In this document: positions 46,795 through 60,015 of the stretch, in pieces
Numbering within the stretch: the first letter of the stretch is position 1
Layout of the letters: each line of letters opens with the position of its first letter
DNA from: Erodium maritimum
Taxonomy: Eukaryota; Streptophyta; Magnoliopsida; Geraniales; Geraniaceae
Assembly: GCA_963921825.1 (NCBI GenBank)
Contig: OY997590.1
Coordinates: 56,906,012 to 56,970,011 of the forward strand
Reading direction: 5' to 3'
Length of the DNA stretch: 64,000 bases
Made by a program: the position numbers and the translations under genes
The notes under the pieces: generated by a model
Database searches by the model: none
Told to the model about the DNA's origin: nothing
The model's input: the letters and a program-made list of their open reading frames with translations, nothing else

Positions 46795-49220
46795 TATAGT
46801 GATTCATGAGCTTTGTTCGCTACTTTTTCACCATAGGTTTTCTCGACAAAGGTTTGAACTCGAGTTTCATTGTCCTCCTTCCTAAGGTTTCTTGCCTTAG
46901 GGAGTTCTATGATTTTCAGCATGTTAGCCTTACCACTGTCACATACAAGATTATCGCAAAATCTCTCTTCCTTCCTTGTCGATCTGTCATTATTAGTCTT
47001 ATCAGTGATACTTAGTCAGCTTGCATTGAGGGTCACCAACTGGTAGATAGTATGTTGGTAGCTAAAGAGGTCTTGGATGACATTCGCTGCATGAAGAGGC
47101 ATGCGACCCTGGTCAAACTTGATTTCGAGAGAGCCTTTTATAAGGTAGATGGGTTGCATTTTAAGCGGTTGATGATCTCTATGGGTTTTGGGTCTCATTG
47201 GATTATTCTGGATTTATTCTTGTCTTCAGACCCATTCTTCTATTCTTATCAATGGATCCCCGTCCACCTAGTTGCCTATTCTTCAATGTGTTCGCCAAGG
47301 GTGTCTTATCTCCTCTTTTTTGTTCGTCATAGCTGCCGAGGGCCTTCATCAGTTCTTTAAACAAGGTATTAGATTGAGCTTATATAGTGGAGTTCGTGTT
47401 CGAGCTGACATTTGCGTCTCCCACATTCAGTTTGCAAATGACACTTTGTTGTTTTTGGAGGTATATTTCATGCAGCTTTATCACGTCCGTTTGTTGCTGC
47501 TTTGTTTTGAGTTGATATCGGGGTTACGAACCAACTTTGACAAGTCGATTCTTTTAACCTTTGTTGTTGATACTTTCTCTAGCTTCTCTTTTTCCTCGGC
47601 CTTAGACTGCGACTTGGATCACCTCTCTTTTACTTATTTGGGGTTTCAAGTAGGTGTTAACCCGAGGCATGTCTCATTTTGGAACCCAGTTACTGTCAAG
47701 TTTCGGGCGAGGGTTGGGGTTTAGAAAGCGCGCCTCCTTTCTTTCGGAGGTCGCCTGATGTTAATCCAAATTACTTTAGCCCGAATTTTTACATGTCAAT
47801 TTTTGGAGCCCCAAAGAAGGTTTTGCTTCTTCTTGAGAGGATACAACGAAGCCTCCTTTGGGCTTCCTCTTCCACTGGGGTTGTTTTTCCAAAGTCGATT
47901 GGGGCAGAGTGTATCATGCTAAGTTTACAAGAGGTCTTGGTGTTCGCAACCAGAGGCGTTCAACAAGAGCTTGCTCATCAAGTGGTGGTGGTGGTTTTCC
48001 ACGGAGCAGACCTCCTTATGTAGGAGGGTGTTATGTGCTTGCCATGGTTGGATCGAGTCCGAGTGGAATATTTCTTGTCTTCTGCTCGCTCATCGCTACT
48101 TTTCTTTAGTTCTTCATCATATTGCTCAATTGGCTCAAGATCCCCATTTTCCTGAGATTTTCAGCTCATTCAAGGTTCGTTGAATGTTAGGGTCTGGCTG
48201 TATCATCCGTTTTGGGGAGGATGTATGGATCACGGACGTTCCTATTTTGACTTTGTACCCTCACCTTTTCTTATTGTTGGTGGAGAAAGGTTAGTCGATT
48301 ATTCATTTCAAAGCGAACATTGGTTGAAACTTCACTTTATGTCGTCGTCTTTTGGATAGAGAGCTCATTTCCTTTGAGGGCCTCCGCTCCTTGCTCTTGG
48401 GCGTTCGTCTTGACTTTTCCCGCCTAGATAGATTGAATTGGTCTTTGGATTCTTGTGGTTTCTCGACTTCGAAAACTTATAATGCTTTTTTCTAACGCCG
48501 GTGGATTACACTCGGTCGGTTTGACTTCTACAGTTTTGAAGAGTGGTGCTCCTCCTGAGTTCCAATATTTTGCTTGGCTCGTCGCTCTCGAGGCTATCCC
48601 CACTAGATCCTTCTTAGTGAAAAGGGGTTTACCGATTCTAGTGGGCTTGTGGTTGTGTCATATGTGTGGCAAACACGTCGAGGACACATCTCACCTTCTC
48701 ATCACTTGTGGATGGGCTTGATAGGTTTAGTCCTTGGTTCTATAATAGTAGGGTGTTTCCTCTATTCTCCCTTCGTCTCTTGCCATGTATTTATGGTCTT
48801 CTATTTGTGGGGTGCAGCAGCTGCACAAATCTTGGTCCCTCATCGGTCTTTTGATTTTATGGTTCATTTGGTTAGCTCAGAACGCGAAGATCTTTCAGGG
48901 TGCTCCAGTCCCTCATCCTTATATCATTCTACGAAGAATCCAATTATGGTTGCTTACATTGATTCAAGCGGAAGGGCGAGATCCGTAGTTTTTGGTTGGT
49001 GTCTCCAGCTAAGGCTCCTTTTCAGCATGCTTGAGCTCTTCCTTCCTCCTCTCAGTTTCGGGGTGTTGTCCCTTTCTGAGCGGAGTGATTTGCTCTTTGT
49101 CTCTCTGTTTTTTTGGCTCGTTCGGTCCTTTTGGATCTTGTTGTTGGTTTTGGTGGTTTGTTGTTTCCTTCTCGGAACCCACACCATTGTTTTAATGCGT
49201 ATATTTTTCGACAAAAAAAA
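46795..49220 (+). pseudogene. LINE ORF2 relic (reverse transcriptase and zf-RVT), poly(A) end
   Basis: Plus-strand L1-type reverse transcriptase in pieces: LNSSFIVLLPKVSCLREFYD, YKIIAKSLFLP, IEGHQLVDSMLVAKEVLDD, LVKLDFERAFYKVD, then QGCLISSFLFVIAAEGL. The catalytic FADD box reads FAND at 47431-47442, which would abolish polymerase activity even without the other damage. Further on, SGLRTNFDKS and the zf-RVT region (near 48550-48720) are recognisable. A run of A at 49212-49221 marks the 3' end. Several stops and frameshifts are present; no endonuclease is seen, so the copy is 5' truncated. A clear target duplication was not found. Confidence 0.85.
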
Positions 49221-49221
49221 A

Positions 49222-49499
49222 CTTAACGATAATAATTAATCATTTAACATTTTTATTGAGTTTATATTTCACGTCTGAGCAAAATTGTAAGGAAAACAAA
49301 CTAAACTAGTTAAATAAAGTGGTTCATCTACGAAACATAATTATGAATGTCAAACCTACTTCAGTTTTGTATCTATCAGGTTGATCCACAATTCAAATAC
49401 CCAACTTATTTGAAAACAACAAACATTTTGAGCACACAAATAATTAAAAATCAATCGCGGTTGTTTCAGGTATAAATCCTAGAAATGGATTGCATTTTC
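49222..49499. other. Short spacer, nothing recognised
   Basis: AT-rich sequence between two LINE relics. Confidence 0.5.
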
Positions 49500-51290
49500 A
49501 AAAAAAGTTAATTGAATGAGAAAAGCCAAGTTGCAGCCGGCGACGTGGAGGCGACGGTCTGGGAAAAAACCCCTTAGGGTTTCAAATGAGGTTCCATGGT
49601 AATTGGGCCCTCAGAATGGACCTGGGACGAGTGAGACTTCTGTGGCTGCGGGTCAGGCTTGGGGAGGTAGGTTGCGGACTGGTGAAGGGCCAAGGGTTTG
49701 ACCAAGACAAGGGCAACAAGCCCGGGATGGATCGCGTCAAGGCAGTCGCCCGGAGTTGGGTCGAGTCAGAAGGATGGACCACCTAGGTTCCACAACCGAG
49801 TAGGACCCGAAATCCAAACTTGTTTCATGGCGGGCCGAGCACAAGACTTGAAGGCATGCTGGGGGACCTGGGCGATAAAATAAGGACTTTGAGGATCAAG
49901 GAAGTCATAGTCCCCCCCCCCTTGAGATCTGTGGTCGGGGGCCAAATTTCGCCTTTTCCCTCGCTACTAAGGTCTTCACCACTTGGACGTTCTTTTGGAA
50001 GACTATGGTATAACAGATGGGAGAACTATGGGGGTTGTGGAAAGTGGAGGCAAGGCCGTTGGAAGACGGTGTCGTTGCGTTCTTTTTCAAGATAGCACGG
50101 GAAAGGGCTCGAGTGTTGGCAGGAGAACTTTGGGCATTTTGGGACTCTCAGGTCATTTTCACTGACCTTAGGGCTCACATGAGACCGGGCGATATGGCCT
50201 TCACCCACTTCTTGGTGTGGGTGAGGTTATCAAATCTCCCGATGGGCGCATGGAACCGGGGGGTGGGTTTCCGTCTGGGAAATGCCATGGGGATAATTCT
50301 GGCGGTGGACGATGATATAGACGGGATGTGTTGGGGGAATTTATGTGTATCCGGATACGGGTTGATATTTGGATCCCTCTCTAGAGCCAGTTGTGGTTCC
50401 GAATCACCGAGTCCTAGGTACCTACAATGCTTCATATTTCATACGAACGACTGCCCGATCACTGTTTTGGGTGCAGTTGTGCGGGTCATCTATTCCTGGC
50501 CTGTCCAGTCAGGGGAGGGAGTAGGGGCCCCTCGTTGAGGTCACCTGCGGACCCTCGTGCGACCCTAATGAAGTCTAAGCATGTGAAACCAGTCCCAGAG
50601 ACAAACTGGGCCTATCTAGGTGGAGCATCAGGTACACCGACTTGGTTTTTTTGCTCCGGTGGCCCCTGGACGTGAGGGGAGGTCGGATAGTACATCGGGT
50701 CAGGGTGATGTTAGGGACCCACCTTACAAGCAGCCACGTGTAGCTCGATCCTTCCTGGGATGACACGTGGGACAACAAGGGCTTCCCAGCCAACAGAGGA
50801 CTAACACATCAGTTTCAATAGAGAGGAACCGCCTGGAGAGGGAGACACCGAGAGAGGAATCGAAGGGTTCCACTCGATCGGATGGGGCATCACACATAGC
50901 GGCGGGGCGGCTCTAAGCACCCTCGCCTCGCCGAATGAGTCCGAGGTGGTCCAGAGGGGGGTCGACCGGTTGTACCGTCCCTCTGTACGCAAGGTGGCAG
51001 CGGTCCCACCAAGAACCAGCACGGTACTATCCTACCAGCTCGGAGGTCAACAATCCCGCGTTTTGGAGCCCTACCATTATCAGTCAAGGGAGGACGTTGC
51101 ACGCCGACAACCCGGGGTGTATTTTGTCCACCATTACTTATATCCGGTAGAGGGCCTGCCCTACCCTAGCTTCCGTCAGTCTGGATTCGTTGTATCGGTG
51201 TTGTCAGACGCTACCGCAGTATCACCTTCCAGGTGCTTACAGGAGGCAGTCGGTGCCTTGAGCTCTTTAATTTAATGTCGGAGTATCCTC
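49500..51290 (+). pseudogene. LINE ORF1 relic (DUF4283 and CCHC zinc knuckle)
   Basis: Plus-strand relic related to the one at 44790-46670. At 50200-50370 the translation FLVWVRLSNLPMGAWNRGVG, then FRLGNAMGIILAVDDDIDGM, is the second half of DUF4283. At 50433-50500 ISYERLPDHCFGCSCAGHLF continues into a complete C-x2-C-x4-H-x4-C knuckle ending LAC. Frame changes separate these parts. The tail to about 51280 has no known domain and ORF2 is absent. It is not the 5' end of the LINE at 46795-49220, since that one ends in poly(A) before this begins. Confidence 0.75.
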
Positions 51291-52632
51291 CATCTCAAAA
51301 ACTCGTTTCATTTATGTCATTTCATTTCCAGTGTTTTATTGCTTTTCCGCTCTGTAAACACTCGTTATTTATAATATACCATCGTCCATTCTAAACAGAA
51401 ATCAGATTAAGTGTTCTTGAATTAGGCGAGAGTGAAGTCATTATAAGAGTTACTTAACAAGTGCAACGTGGTTGTCGGAATTTTAACAAAAGTGACTCTA
51501 ATTTGTGAACACTGGTTTTTATTTTTTGTAATAGACATTGTTGTCATTTAACATTAATTATTGGCGAGACAGGACAAATGATTTTGAAAAAACGTTAAAA
51601 ACCTATGTCCAATAATCCTAGTTTGGTCAATATCAAGGAAGCTTTGTTTTGTTTACGATGGCCGACGTCAATGTCAAACTGGTTGTGGATGTCTGCATAA
51701 ATGGCATATAGTATGTAGTTTACTACAGAAAAGTCGAAGCAACTTGCAAGATTGGGAAAGCGAAATTGATAGCAAGCCAAAACAAGCTCTACTACCACAA
51801 TTGTTTTTTAACCAAAATGAAAAGTAATTCTTGAAATGTTTTCGGTTCTAATTCAATATCTTGAAAGTATATACCACATCGGTAAATTCTACCATTTCAT
51901 TTTCAAATCTCTGTCTTATTCATCCGAATTGTTAATCAACAACACAATATGAAGTTGTTTCAGTTTTTACATTGTCAGTGAACAGTTCAATAAAATAAAA
52001 AAAATCAAAAACAGTGAAAACATTATTGGTAATGTAATATTTTTTGTTCGGACGAACGTTTTCGAAATTACCAAAAACAAACTTGTAAATAAATTACCGT
52101 TACAAACCTCTATTGTTCTCTTCATCTCCGGCTCCGAGAAACAGCTTCCCTATAGGTAGACTATGAAAAGGTAAGTCTGCTAGTGTCCAACAAACTTCCA
52201 GAGAACTCGCATACCACATCGCTAAATGCTCACTTACATTATCACTAAAGGATCAAACAAAGTATCTTATCTAGCACGCAATTGTTGTATCTTGTTACGA
52301 GTAGCCCTGCATTTCGCCAGTCTCTGATAGTAACCAGTACATCAATCACCAACCTTACACCATTGAGTTTGGGCTTTTTGGCTCCAAATTTCGGCAAAGA
52401 CTTTCAATTTCTTTATCAAACGAGCTTTTTAGTTGAGACTTTTAGTCTCCAACATGCGGTCCAATCGACCAATCTCTGCACTAAGGGTCTCCACCTCCCT
52501 CTCCTCATCCCACAAAACTCATTTATTCTACAACTTCAAACCCCTTTTTAGGGACCACAATTTTGACCAGAGATCAAAGCTCAGTGGTGTAAGATAACCA
52601 AAGCTTCTTTTACCTAAGGTAAATATGCTTTA
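51291..52632. other. Intergenic, no gene seen
   Basis: AT-rich; the longest frames (67-89 codons) match nothing. No repeat structure noticed. Confidence 0.55.
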
Positions 52633-54375
52633 GAGCACCCGTAGGGGTAGTCGGATTCGTTGACATCAATTTGATCAGATTTTGGGTTAACTCTTTTGAT
52701 CGGATAGAAGGATACCCGATCTGGTTAGAACTCACCATCAAAAGCTATAATACCTTTATCATCAGTTGGGGAACAAGTGGGTGGGGTTGAGCTGCAAGAC
52801 CCGACTTCATCCAACCGTTGACGCCGTACAGAACCGATCGTGCCTTTCTCCGCCGTAAACTTCTCTTCGTGCCTCGGGAGTCCATTTTCTTCTAAGGTTT
52901 AGCGCCCTTCGTTGAGAAGGGCCGATAGAGGACGAATGAGACGCGCTCGGGTGTCGTCGTCGTCGTCGAACATCTTTGATTGGATTTTTTGAGAGAGAAA
53001 GTATAGAATTTGAGAGTGAAAGTTGAGAAATGTTAAGGTATGTATGGATAGGGAAATTTTGATTTTTTTAGGTTATATTCATATTCATATTTAATTTAAT
53101 TAATTATATACATATAATCGTTTCTGACAGTTGCTCCAACGGTTATAATTTTTTTTCCACAACTTGGCCACGTGTCACGTTCGGATTGGCTAGCGTGCGA
53201 ATCATGAGTCGCGACACACCGACCCACGAGCACGAGTCGCAAGTCGCAGCTCATGACCCAAAACTCACATTGGGTGAGTCGGAGCCGCAAGGCTTGCACG
53301 CCTTAGTGTGCGACTCACGCTTCCAACCGACTAAATCGTAGGTCGTCGGTCACGTGCACAGGTCGCCTAGTATACGTGGTTTATGCTCCGCACACGAATT
53401 AACAAATAGTCCCATTTATCCACCTCCAAAATCATTGGACGGTAATATGAAATATTCATATGAAAGCCTCTCCAATTAAAGCTCTCGAATAAATAAATGG
53501 TCGTAGGCTCACCAAAAATTTATCGAGTCTCGAAGATCTAGACCTCGGTTCATACCACGTATGAACACCCCTAGTCATGGTCAAAGAAATCAAACCCTCT
53601 AGAACACAAAATGACTGGTTGCCAAAGAATTACTCATTCAATAGCTTCCCCATTTTCTCGCGACACTTTTCACTTCCAAGCATCTCATAGTCCATAACTC
53701 TTTAAAATTTGTTAATGAGTCACCTCCATTTTTATTTTTTTGTAACAAAACACATACCGGCTTCTCCTTGCACACTATGTCTCCGGAAGTGACGCCGAAC
53801 TTATTGGTCGTTGTACACTAGAGTAGGCGCGAAGTAATTAGCTATCAACCGCACGTGTGCTTCGTCTCGATTGTACTCTATCATTCTCCGCTTTGGTGGC
53901 GCCGACGACTATGAACCCTCGACCTCCTCATCTTCTGCCCTTGGATGTATCATTTTCATATGTCGATCATGAAGTCGTTTGGCCATTAGTTCAGCCATCC
54001 TTCCCGCCGTCAGGTCTATTTCTTGGGGAGTCATTTCCTTCAATTCCGCTACTGTTGGATAACGATCCATCGGAAAAAATGAACAACAAGGCTTGAGAGA
54101 AGAACATGAGAGAGAATAGATGTAGATGAGAAGATGTGTGATTTTTGTATTGGGGTCAGAGTGTACTTTTCGCTACCAAGCGTCGCGTCGTTGTTGGCCT
54201 GCCAACTAGCCCTTGGGCCTAAGACGACGCGTCCTATCATTGCAGGTTTCAGAGGCGACATGCTGCGACGACCGGTTCTGAGACTACTCTTGCGTCGAGG
54301 AGGCGTTGCAGAAGTCGTTGCACACGCTACGACGACACCAAAACAACGATCATGCGTCGACCATTGCAGATGCTC
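52633..54375 (-). mobile_element. Internally deleted PIF/Harbinger element
   Basis: Ends GAGCACCCGTAG at 52633 and, reversed, GAGCATCTGCAA at 54375 are imperfect terminal inverted repeats flanked by TTA at 52630-52632 and 54376-54378, the classic Harbinger target. On the minus strand a short frame from 54081 (MDRYPTVAELKEMTPQEIDL) could be an ORF1 start. A second from 52974 (MFDDDDDTRARLIRPLSALL) follows a leader like that of the transposase at 19545 and stops soon. The nuclease core is missing, so the element is non-autonomous. ORF identities are tentative; ends and target are clear. Confidence 0.7.
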
Positions 54376-54830
54376 TTAGCCATTTATTTTATAATCCAAA
54401 AACCTAAATTAAGAACCGCATGATCGCATTCTATCGGGGTGTCGCACCCGATAGTGTCCTTATATATAAGAGTTACTGAAAATAGAGAACTTTTATTCAA
54501 AATTTTTTTTTTTTTTGAAACTTAAAAGAAAAATAAATAAAGAATTTTTGAAAAAAAAAAAATATCTTAACGACCTATTTTGAAAATTTGAAAGTTTATG
54601 AAGACATTTAATGGATTATTGGTTTTATAAAACCAATTACATGGCTTTGAAGATTTGATGATAAGTGAAAGGCACAATACTATTCACATCAACATAATGG
54701 AAAATTAGCAATGACAGAGTAAAATAAAAATAAATAAAAGTTAGGGCACTTAAAACCAACAAAATTTAGTTAGGGAGGATTATGTAAAAAAAAGTTTATA
54801 ATTAGACATATTATGTGTAATTTTCTTTTA
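54376..54830. other. Spacer between two Harbinger-type elements
   Basis: AT-rich with long A and T runs near 54505-54560; no gene. Confidence 0.55.
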
Positions 54831-55889
54831 GAACATCCACAATGCTAATTTGTTGGTGTTGCATGTTCGTGTTGACTATTGGATTAAAAAATTAATATTT
54901 CAACAAATTCTTAACCAACAGTCATTAGCTTCCAGTGGTTGTCTGTTCTGCGGACTGTTCGTGCTGGCTGTTTGAATAAAAAAATACATTTTTCAAATGT
55001 ATTTGATAAAATAGCTTATACTGATTAAAAGTCAAATGAAAATGATATCTTGAACGAAAATAATTGAAATGCTAACATTGAGCTCAAACTAACTAGCATG
55101 CAGTTACAATTAAGTGTCGTCTAATTTATTCCAAATATGTTCGACGATGAGAACGTTCATCCTACATCATCTGGGCGTTTCCAACTATGACATGGGACGG
55201 GACAAAGCTTCCTCGCGCAAATGTTGGTTTGCTTCGCCCAGCCTCAACCGTTGGTTCAATGAAACCATCGTATGTAGACGTTCTGCCTCGACTATCATAT
55301 TGTGCATGATAACACATGCATTCATGACTAAGCCGAGGGACTAAGGCATCCACATTCGAATCGGTCGAATGATAATATGAAACCGAGATTGGAGGATCCC
55401 AAATGCTCGTTCCACATCCTTCCTGCAAGCTTCTTGGACTTCTGCAAACTTCTTCTGTTTCGGTCGTTGAGCCAATGAGATTTTTTCACAAAAACTAGCC
55501 ATGAAGGGTAAATACCATCAACAAGATAACACGAAAGTGTGTAGTGGTTACCATTTGCCGTATATTGGAGCAGTGGTTTCCAACCATTAATAACATCTGC
55601 GAATAGTCTGGAATGGTTGAGCATAGTTAAGTAGTTGTTGGATCCCTCCATGCCGAAGAACGACTGCCTAATCAATAAGTCACACGTGGAAACCGCCTCG
55701 AGGACCATAGTTGTCTGTTCTCGTGGTCCCTCCTTGAATGTGAGCCCCTCAAAGTCATCAGGCAATTCTTCCACTATAGTCAATACTATCATGCATTCCC
55801 GGAAATCCACACACTACATTCACTGTTAAAACGTAGTTCATATCAGCTTGTGTTGGCTTAAGCTGGTACGTCGGACTGAAGATAGTAAT
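54831..55889 (-). pseudogene. PIF/Harbinger transposase relic, cut by a Tekay LTR
   Basis: A left terminus GAACATCCACAATGC follows TTA at 54828-54830. On the minus strand the translation in broken frames resembles the transposase at 19545-20905: TTMVLEAVSTCDLLIRQSFF, then YLVDGIYPSWLVFVKK (second catalytic Asp kept), then further parts to about 55160. The first Asp region is degraded and the N-terminal third is missing, because a long gypsy LTR begins at 55890. It carries multiple stops and frameshifts. No right terminus lies in the window. Confidence 0.75.
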
Positions 55890-56483
55890 TGTCACGCCCC
55901 AAATCCGGTTTTACCCGAACTCGAGACGTAAACTAGAATAATAATTAAATGATAAAGATAAAAGCAAACTTAAATGAATTAAAACTCCAAATTTAGTTTC
56001 AACATAAATAACTCCGATAATCATAATCTGAATCCGATGCTATGAGTCAAAAGCTCAAAATATAACGAGTAAGACAAAGTTTAATACGAAATGAGCAAGT
56101 ACGTCTCTACTACAGTAACCACCCGGACCCTCAATGAGCTCTCAAGCCCTGAGATGTCCTACAAGCCTACTTACCAACGAAACCTGTATAAAAGTAAAAA
56201 ACAGAAGGGGTGAGCTTACGCTCAGTAGGAAAAAGTAGTAAAAGGGAAAGGACTCCCGCTCCGTTGTCAGAATAAAACGGTCAATAATTCTTACTAAAAG
56301 ATGAAAACGCAAATAGAAAACGACAAGAACACATGATATCGATAATAGCACCAAATTAAGTAAACAAACGAGCAACATGACCGTATACCGCTAAGACCAC
56401 TACGGACGTCACTCAGACTCAATACCACATAACATAAGACAAGTACTCAGGAATCTGATCACCACACATAACTCAATTAATAC

Positions 56484-56810
56484 ATCATACCGGAATATAC
56501 CCTCGGTCTAGATGTCTTCCCGGACACACAGCATCGGGGTGAAGCAAATACATCATACCAGAATAACCATCGGTCTAGATGTCTTCCCAGCACACTGCAT
56601 CAGTGTGGAACACTACATCGTACCGGAATGTCCATCGGTCTAGATGTCTTCCCGGACACACAACATCGGGGTGAAACAACATACATCATACCGGAATAAC
56701 CCTCGGTCTAGATGTCTTCCCGGAACACACATCGGGGAAAATCTCAATGCACACATACCGGACCGGCACACCCCTCGGTCGGGTATCTTCCCGTCACTCT
56801 GGGTACAAGT
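56484..56810. repeat. Tandem repeats of about 60-66 bp in the minus-strand Tekay LTR
   Basis: About five imperfect copies containing CATACCGGAATA, CTCGGTCTAGATGTCTTCCC and GCATCGGGGTGAA. Confidence 0.85.
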
Positions 56811-57529
56811 CACAACATACAATACCACACTACATCGAACTCATCATACCAACGACGCTTATCGTCACAACTTACCAAGAACACCGCATCGGTCTATCAT
56901 TCACCCGATCATTTCACAAGACAAACAATCATATCATATTCGCCTCATTCATTCAACCAATCATAACACGAGACAAACATTCACATTGCATTCATCATAA
57001 TTCACATGGTATACTATGATTCTAAACTTAACTAAGAGTGTATTACGCATCGACATTTAAAGACGAACGACCATCATCAAACGCAACCAACACGCAATCC
57101 TAAGGCTCGACATGGCCATTATACCAGCACGACAATTTCCCATAATTGAAAGCGGTTAATCTAGTGAATCACATCCTATATGCATACTAAGACTCTTCCG
57201 GTTATTATTATCCTATATGCATATATTAGCATTCCTTAATTAAAAGAGGAAATTTACTACTCTTCCCTACAACAAAAGCAATCCAATCCCGCAGCGGACG
57301 ACCTGGCTAGCTTCCTCCTCGTCACTTCACGCGGTCCAAACGTCTCCTCCTCCGTCAAGCTCGGGTCCAAGGTCTTGGATCACAATTAAATACTTGAATC
57401 AAGAGTAATTCACAAAAGGTTTAAAGAGGAAAAACATTCCCAATTAACCCCAAAAGGACTCGGTTATAGCTAACCGCCCTAATTACTCGAAATCCAACAA
57501 AATGGGGCCCAAAGGCCCATTTCAGGTCT

Positions 57530-57675
57530 GTCACGGTTCGGGTCACGGACCCGTGGTCTGCACCATCACGGTTTTCCTCACGGAGTCGTGACTGGCGCCG
57601 TCACGGTCTCCCTCACGGAGCCGTGACGTCCTTCGTCACGATCCCCGTCACGGATCTGTGACGGGTCTGATACTG
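57530..57675. repeat. GC-rich palindromic repeats in the minus-strand Tekay LTR
   Basis: Alternating CGTCACGG and CCGTGACG blocks, as in CCTCACGGAGCCGTGACG, repeated about four times with self-complementary arms. Confidence 0.8.
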
Positions 57676-59744
57676 TTCCGTCTTCTTCTTCCTCCAGCTT
57701 CGGTTTTCACGAAAATCAACCCAAAAACTCCATTTTTGACCTTCCCAAACCTCCAAATCAGTCCCTAAAACGTCTCTACTTCAAAACCCATGATGGGTCT
57801 TCATCAAAACCACAACAATCTAATTAAAATCCATCATCTAACACCCTTTTCTCTCCATAAATCATCATCCAACACCCAAAACCTCAAAACCCAACCAAGT
57901 TAATCATTTCTCCTCAAAACCCATGAACCAAAATCAACAAAAACGAAAAAGGGTTGGGGATTTACCTTGAGAATGGAGAATAGGTGAAGAAACAAGTGAA
58001 AATGGGAAGATTTGGGTAGAAAATGGGTTCAAGACACCCTTTTTCCTCCTTTCTTCTTCTTCAAGCTTCCAAAGCTCCCTTTCTTCCTCTCTCTCTCTCC
58101 AATTTCGGCCAAGGAAAGTTTTGGGGCTGAAATGCTCCAAAAATGAGTCATATAACATAAAGGGGAAAATCCCAAAATACCCCCTTGCTCTCATCTCCTT
58201 CAAGACCAACAAATGAGGGTCATAAGGGTCTTTTTAGCCTCTTGCCTCCCTTCCAAGGTTCTATGGACAAGTGTCCAAGTGGGGACCACTTATACTCAAA
58301 TTAAAACTCAGCACAATTAATTAATTCCTTAAGTCTTAGGTTTGACCGAAATTGACCCCGGGTTGACTTTTTCACAATTATAGCCATTTGAAAGGAAACG
58401 GCCCAACTAAGCTAACCGTAACGACGGCTAAGCTTTTTGGGCCCCGGAAAGGTCTTGAATGACTCCCGGAGTCATCGGTTGACTTTTCCAGAAAAAAGTC
58501 AACTTTCCCCAAAAGTTCGCCGGTTCGACCGGGATCGACTGGAGGAGGTTCTTACAATCTACCCCCTTGAAAGAATTTCGTCCTCGAAATTTAAAACGGA
58601 CGTACCTCAAGGGTCGAACAGGCTGGGGTACTTCGCACGAACTTCATCCTCGCACTCCCAGGTCGACTCTGCCCCGTGGTGCTTCCACTGCACTCTTACC
58701 AGTGGAATAGTAATGCCAAGCAAGGCCTGCTCTCGCGTATCCAGAATCCTGACTGGCTGCTCCTCATACGAAACATCCTCAGCTACCTCGATGTCCGTCC
58801 ACTCAATCACGTGGGAGGGGTCCGTAGTGTACTTCCGCTGTAAGAACCGCCCCCGGTCGTTCTTGGTCGAACCGGAGGTTTTCGGCGAAAGTTGACTTTG
58901 TAGGAAAAGTCAACCGAGGACTCCAGGAGTCATTCGGGACCTTTCCGGGGCCCAAATAGCTTAGCCATCGTTACGGTTAGCTTAGTTGGGCCGTTTCCTT
59001 TCAAATGACTAAATTTGTGGAAAAGTCAACCCGGGGTCGTTTTCGGTCAAACGCGGTCCAAATTGGAGTTTAAACCTAACTATTAAGTGAGCTGGATTTA
59101 TTTGAATTAGGAGTGGTCCCCACATGGACATGTGTCCATGTTAGCTTGGAAGGGAAGAAATTAGTACAATTTGACCCTTTTACCCTTGTTGGTTGCACTT
59201 GAGGAGAGATAAGGCAAATGGGTAGTTTAGGGATCATTCTCTCTAGGTTTAAGATACCAATTGGACCCATTTTAGCCCATTATTTCACTAGTGGCCGAAA
59301 TTGTCAAGGGAGGAGAGAGAGAGGAGTTGCCATGGAAGCTTGAGGAAGAAGAAAGGGAAAAAGAAGGGACTTTTGCTCATCTCCACATCAAAACTTCATA
59401 AAAACTCCATTTCTTTCATCTATTCTTCATTACCAAGGTAATCATCAAAACCATTTTCGTTTTGGTTGAGTTTGATTCATGCGTTTTGGTAGAAGAATGC
59501 TAGAAATGGTTGGGTTAAGGTTTGATGATGTTAGTTGTTGTTTTTGGTGGATGGAAGTGAAGTTGTTGATGGAAATCTATTGTTTTTAAGTAGTTTTGTT
59601 GAAACCCATTGAGGGGATTGGAGTATTGGAAGTGATTGAATCTATTTTGGAGGTTTATGAGTTCATCAATGGAGTTTTGATGTTGAAATTCGTGGAAAAC
59701 GGAGGAGGAGAAGAAGAAGGGGGTCTGCTCAGATTTGTTCCGGA

Positions 59745-60015
59745 ATGGGACACAGAGAGGGCCAGATTCCGGCATGGAACACCGCACGAAACGTGCCAGG
59801 TTCCGGCACGGAGTGCCGCACGTACCGGGCCAATGTCCGGTACGATGTGCAGCACGAACCGTGCCTGGTTCCGGGCCGGTCTGCAGCACGGACCGTGCCT
59901 GGTCCCGGGCCGGCGTGCCGCACGTGTCGTGCCTGGTTCTAGGCCAGTCTGTGGTGCGGGCCGTGTCGGGTGCCGGGCCGGTGTGTTGCACGGGCCGGGT
60001 CGGGTACCGGGCCTC
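59745..60015. repeat. GC-rich tandem repeats of about 36 bp in the plus-strand LTR
   Basis: About seven diverged units built around CCGTGCCTGGTTCCGGGCC and GTGCAGCACG. They keep several frames open, which explains the overlapping open stretches seen there on both strands. Confidence 0.85.

Larger units (their letters stand above)
55890..58838 (-). mobile_element. Tekay-like Ty3/gypsy element, 3' end on the minus strand (partial)
   Basis: A 2667-bp LTR (55890-58556) reads on the minus strand from TGTAAGAACC to GGGGCGTGACA. Upstream of it on that strand lie the purine-rich AAGGGGGTAGAT and the last part of pol (58607-58838) with a chromodomain-type ending, as in the Tekay/Del group of chromoviruses. 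The rest of the interior is cut off at 58839 by a second element of the same kind in opposite orientation. It may resume beyond the window. Fossil, partial. Confidence 0.85.
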
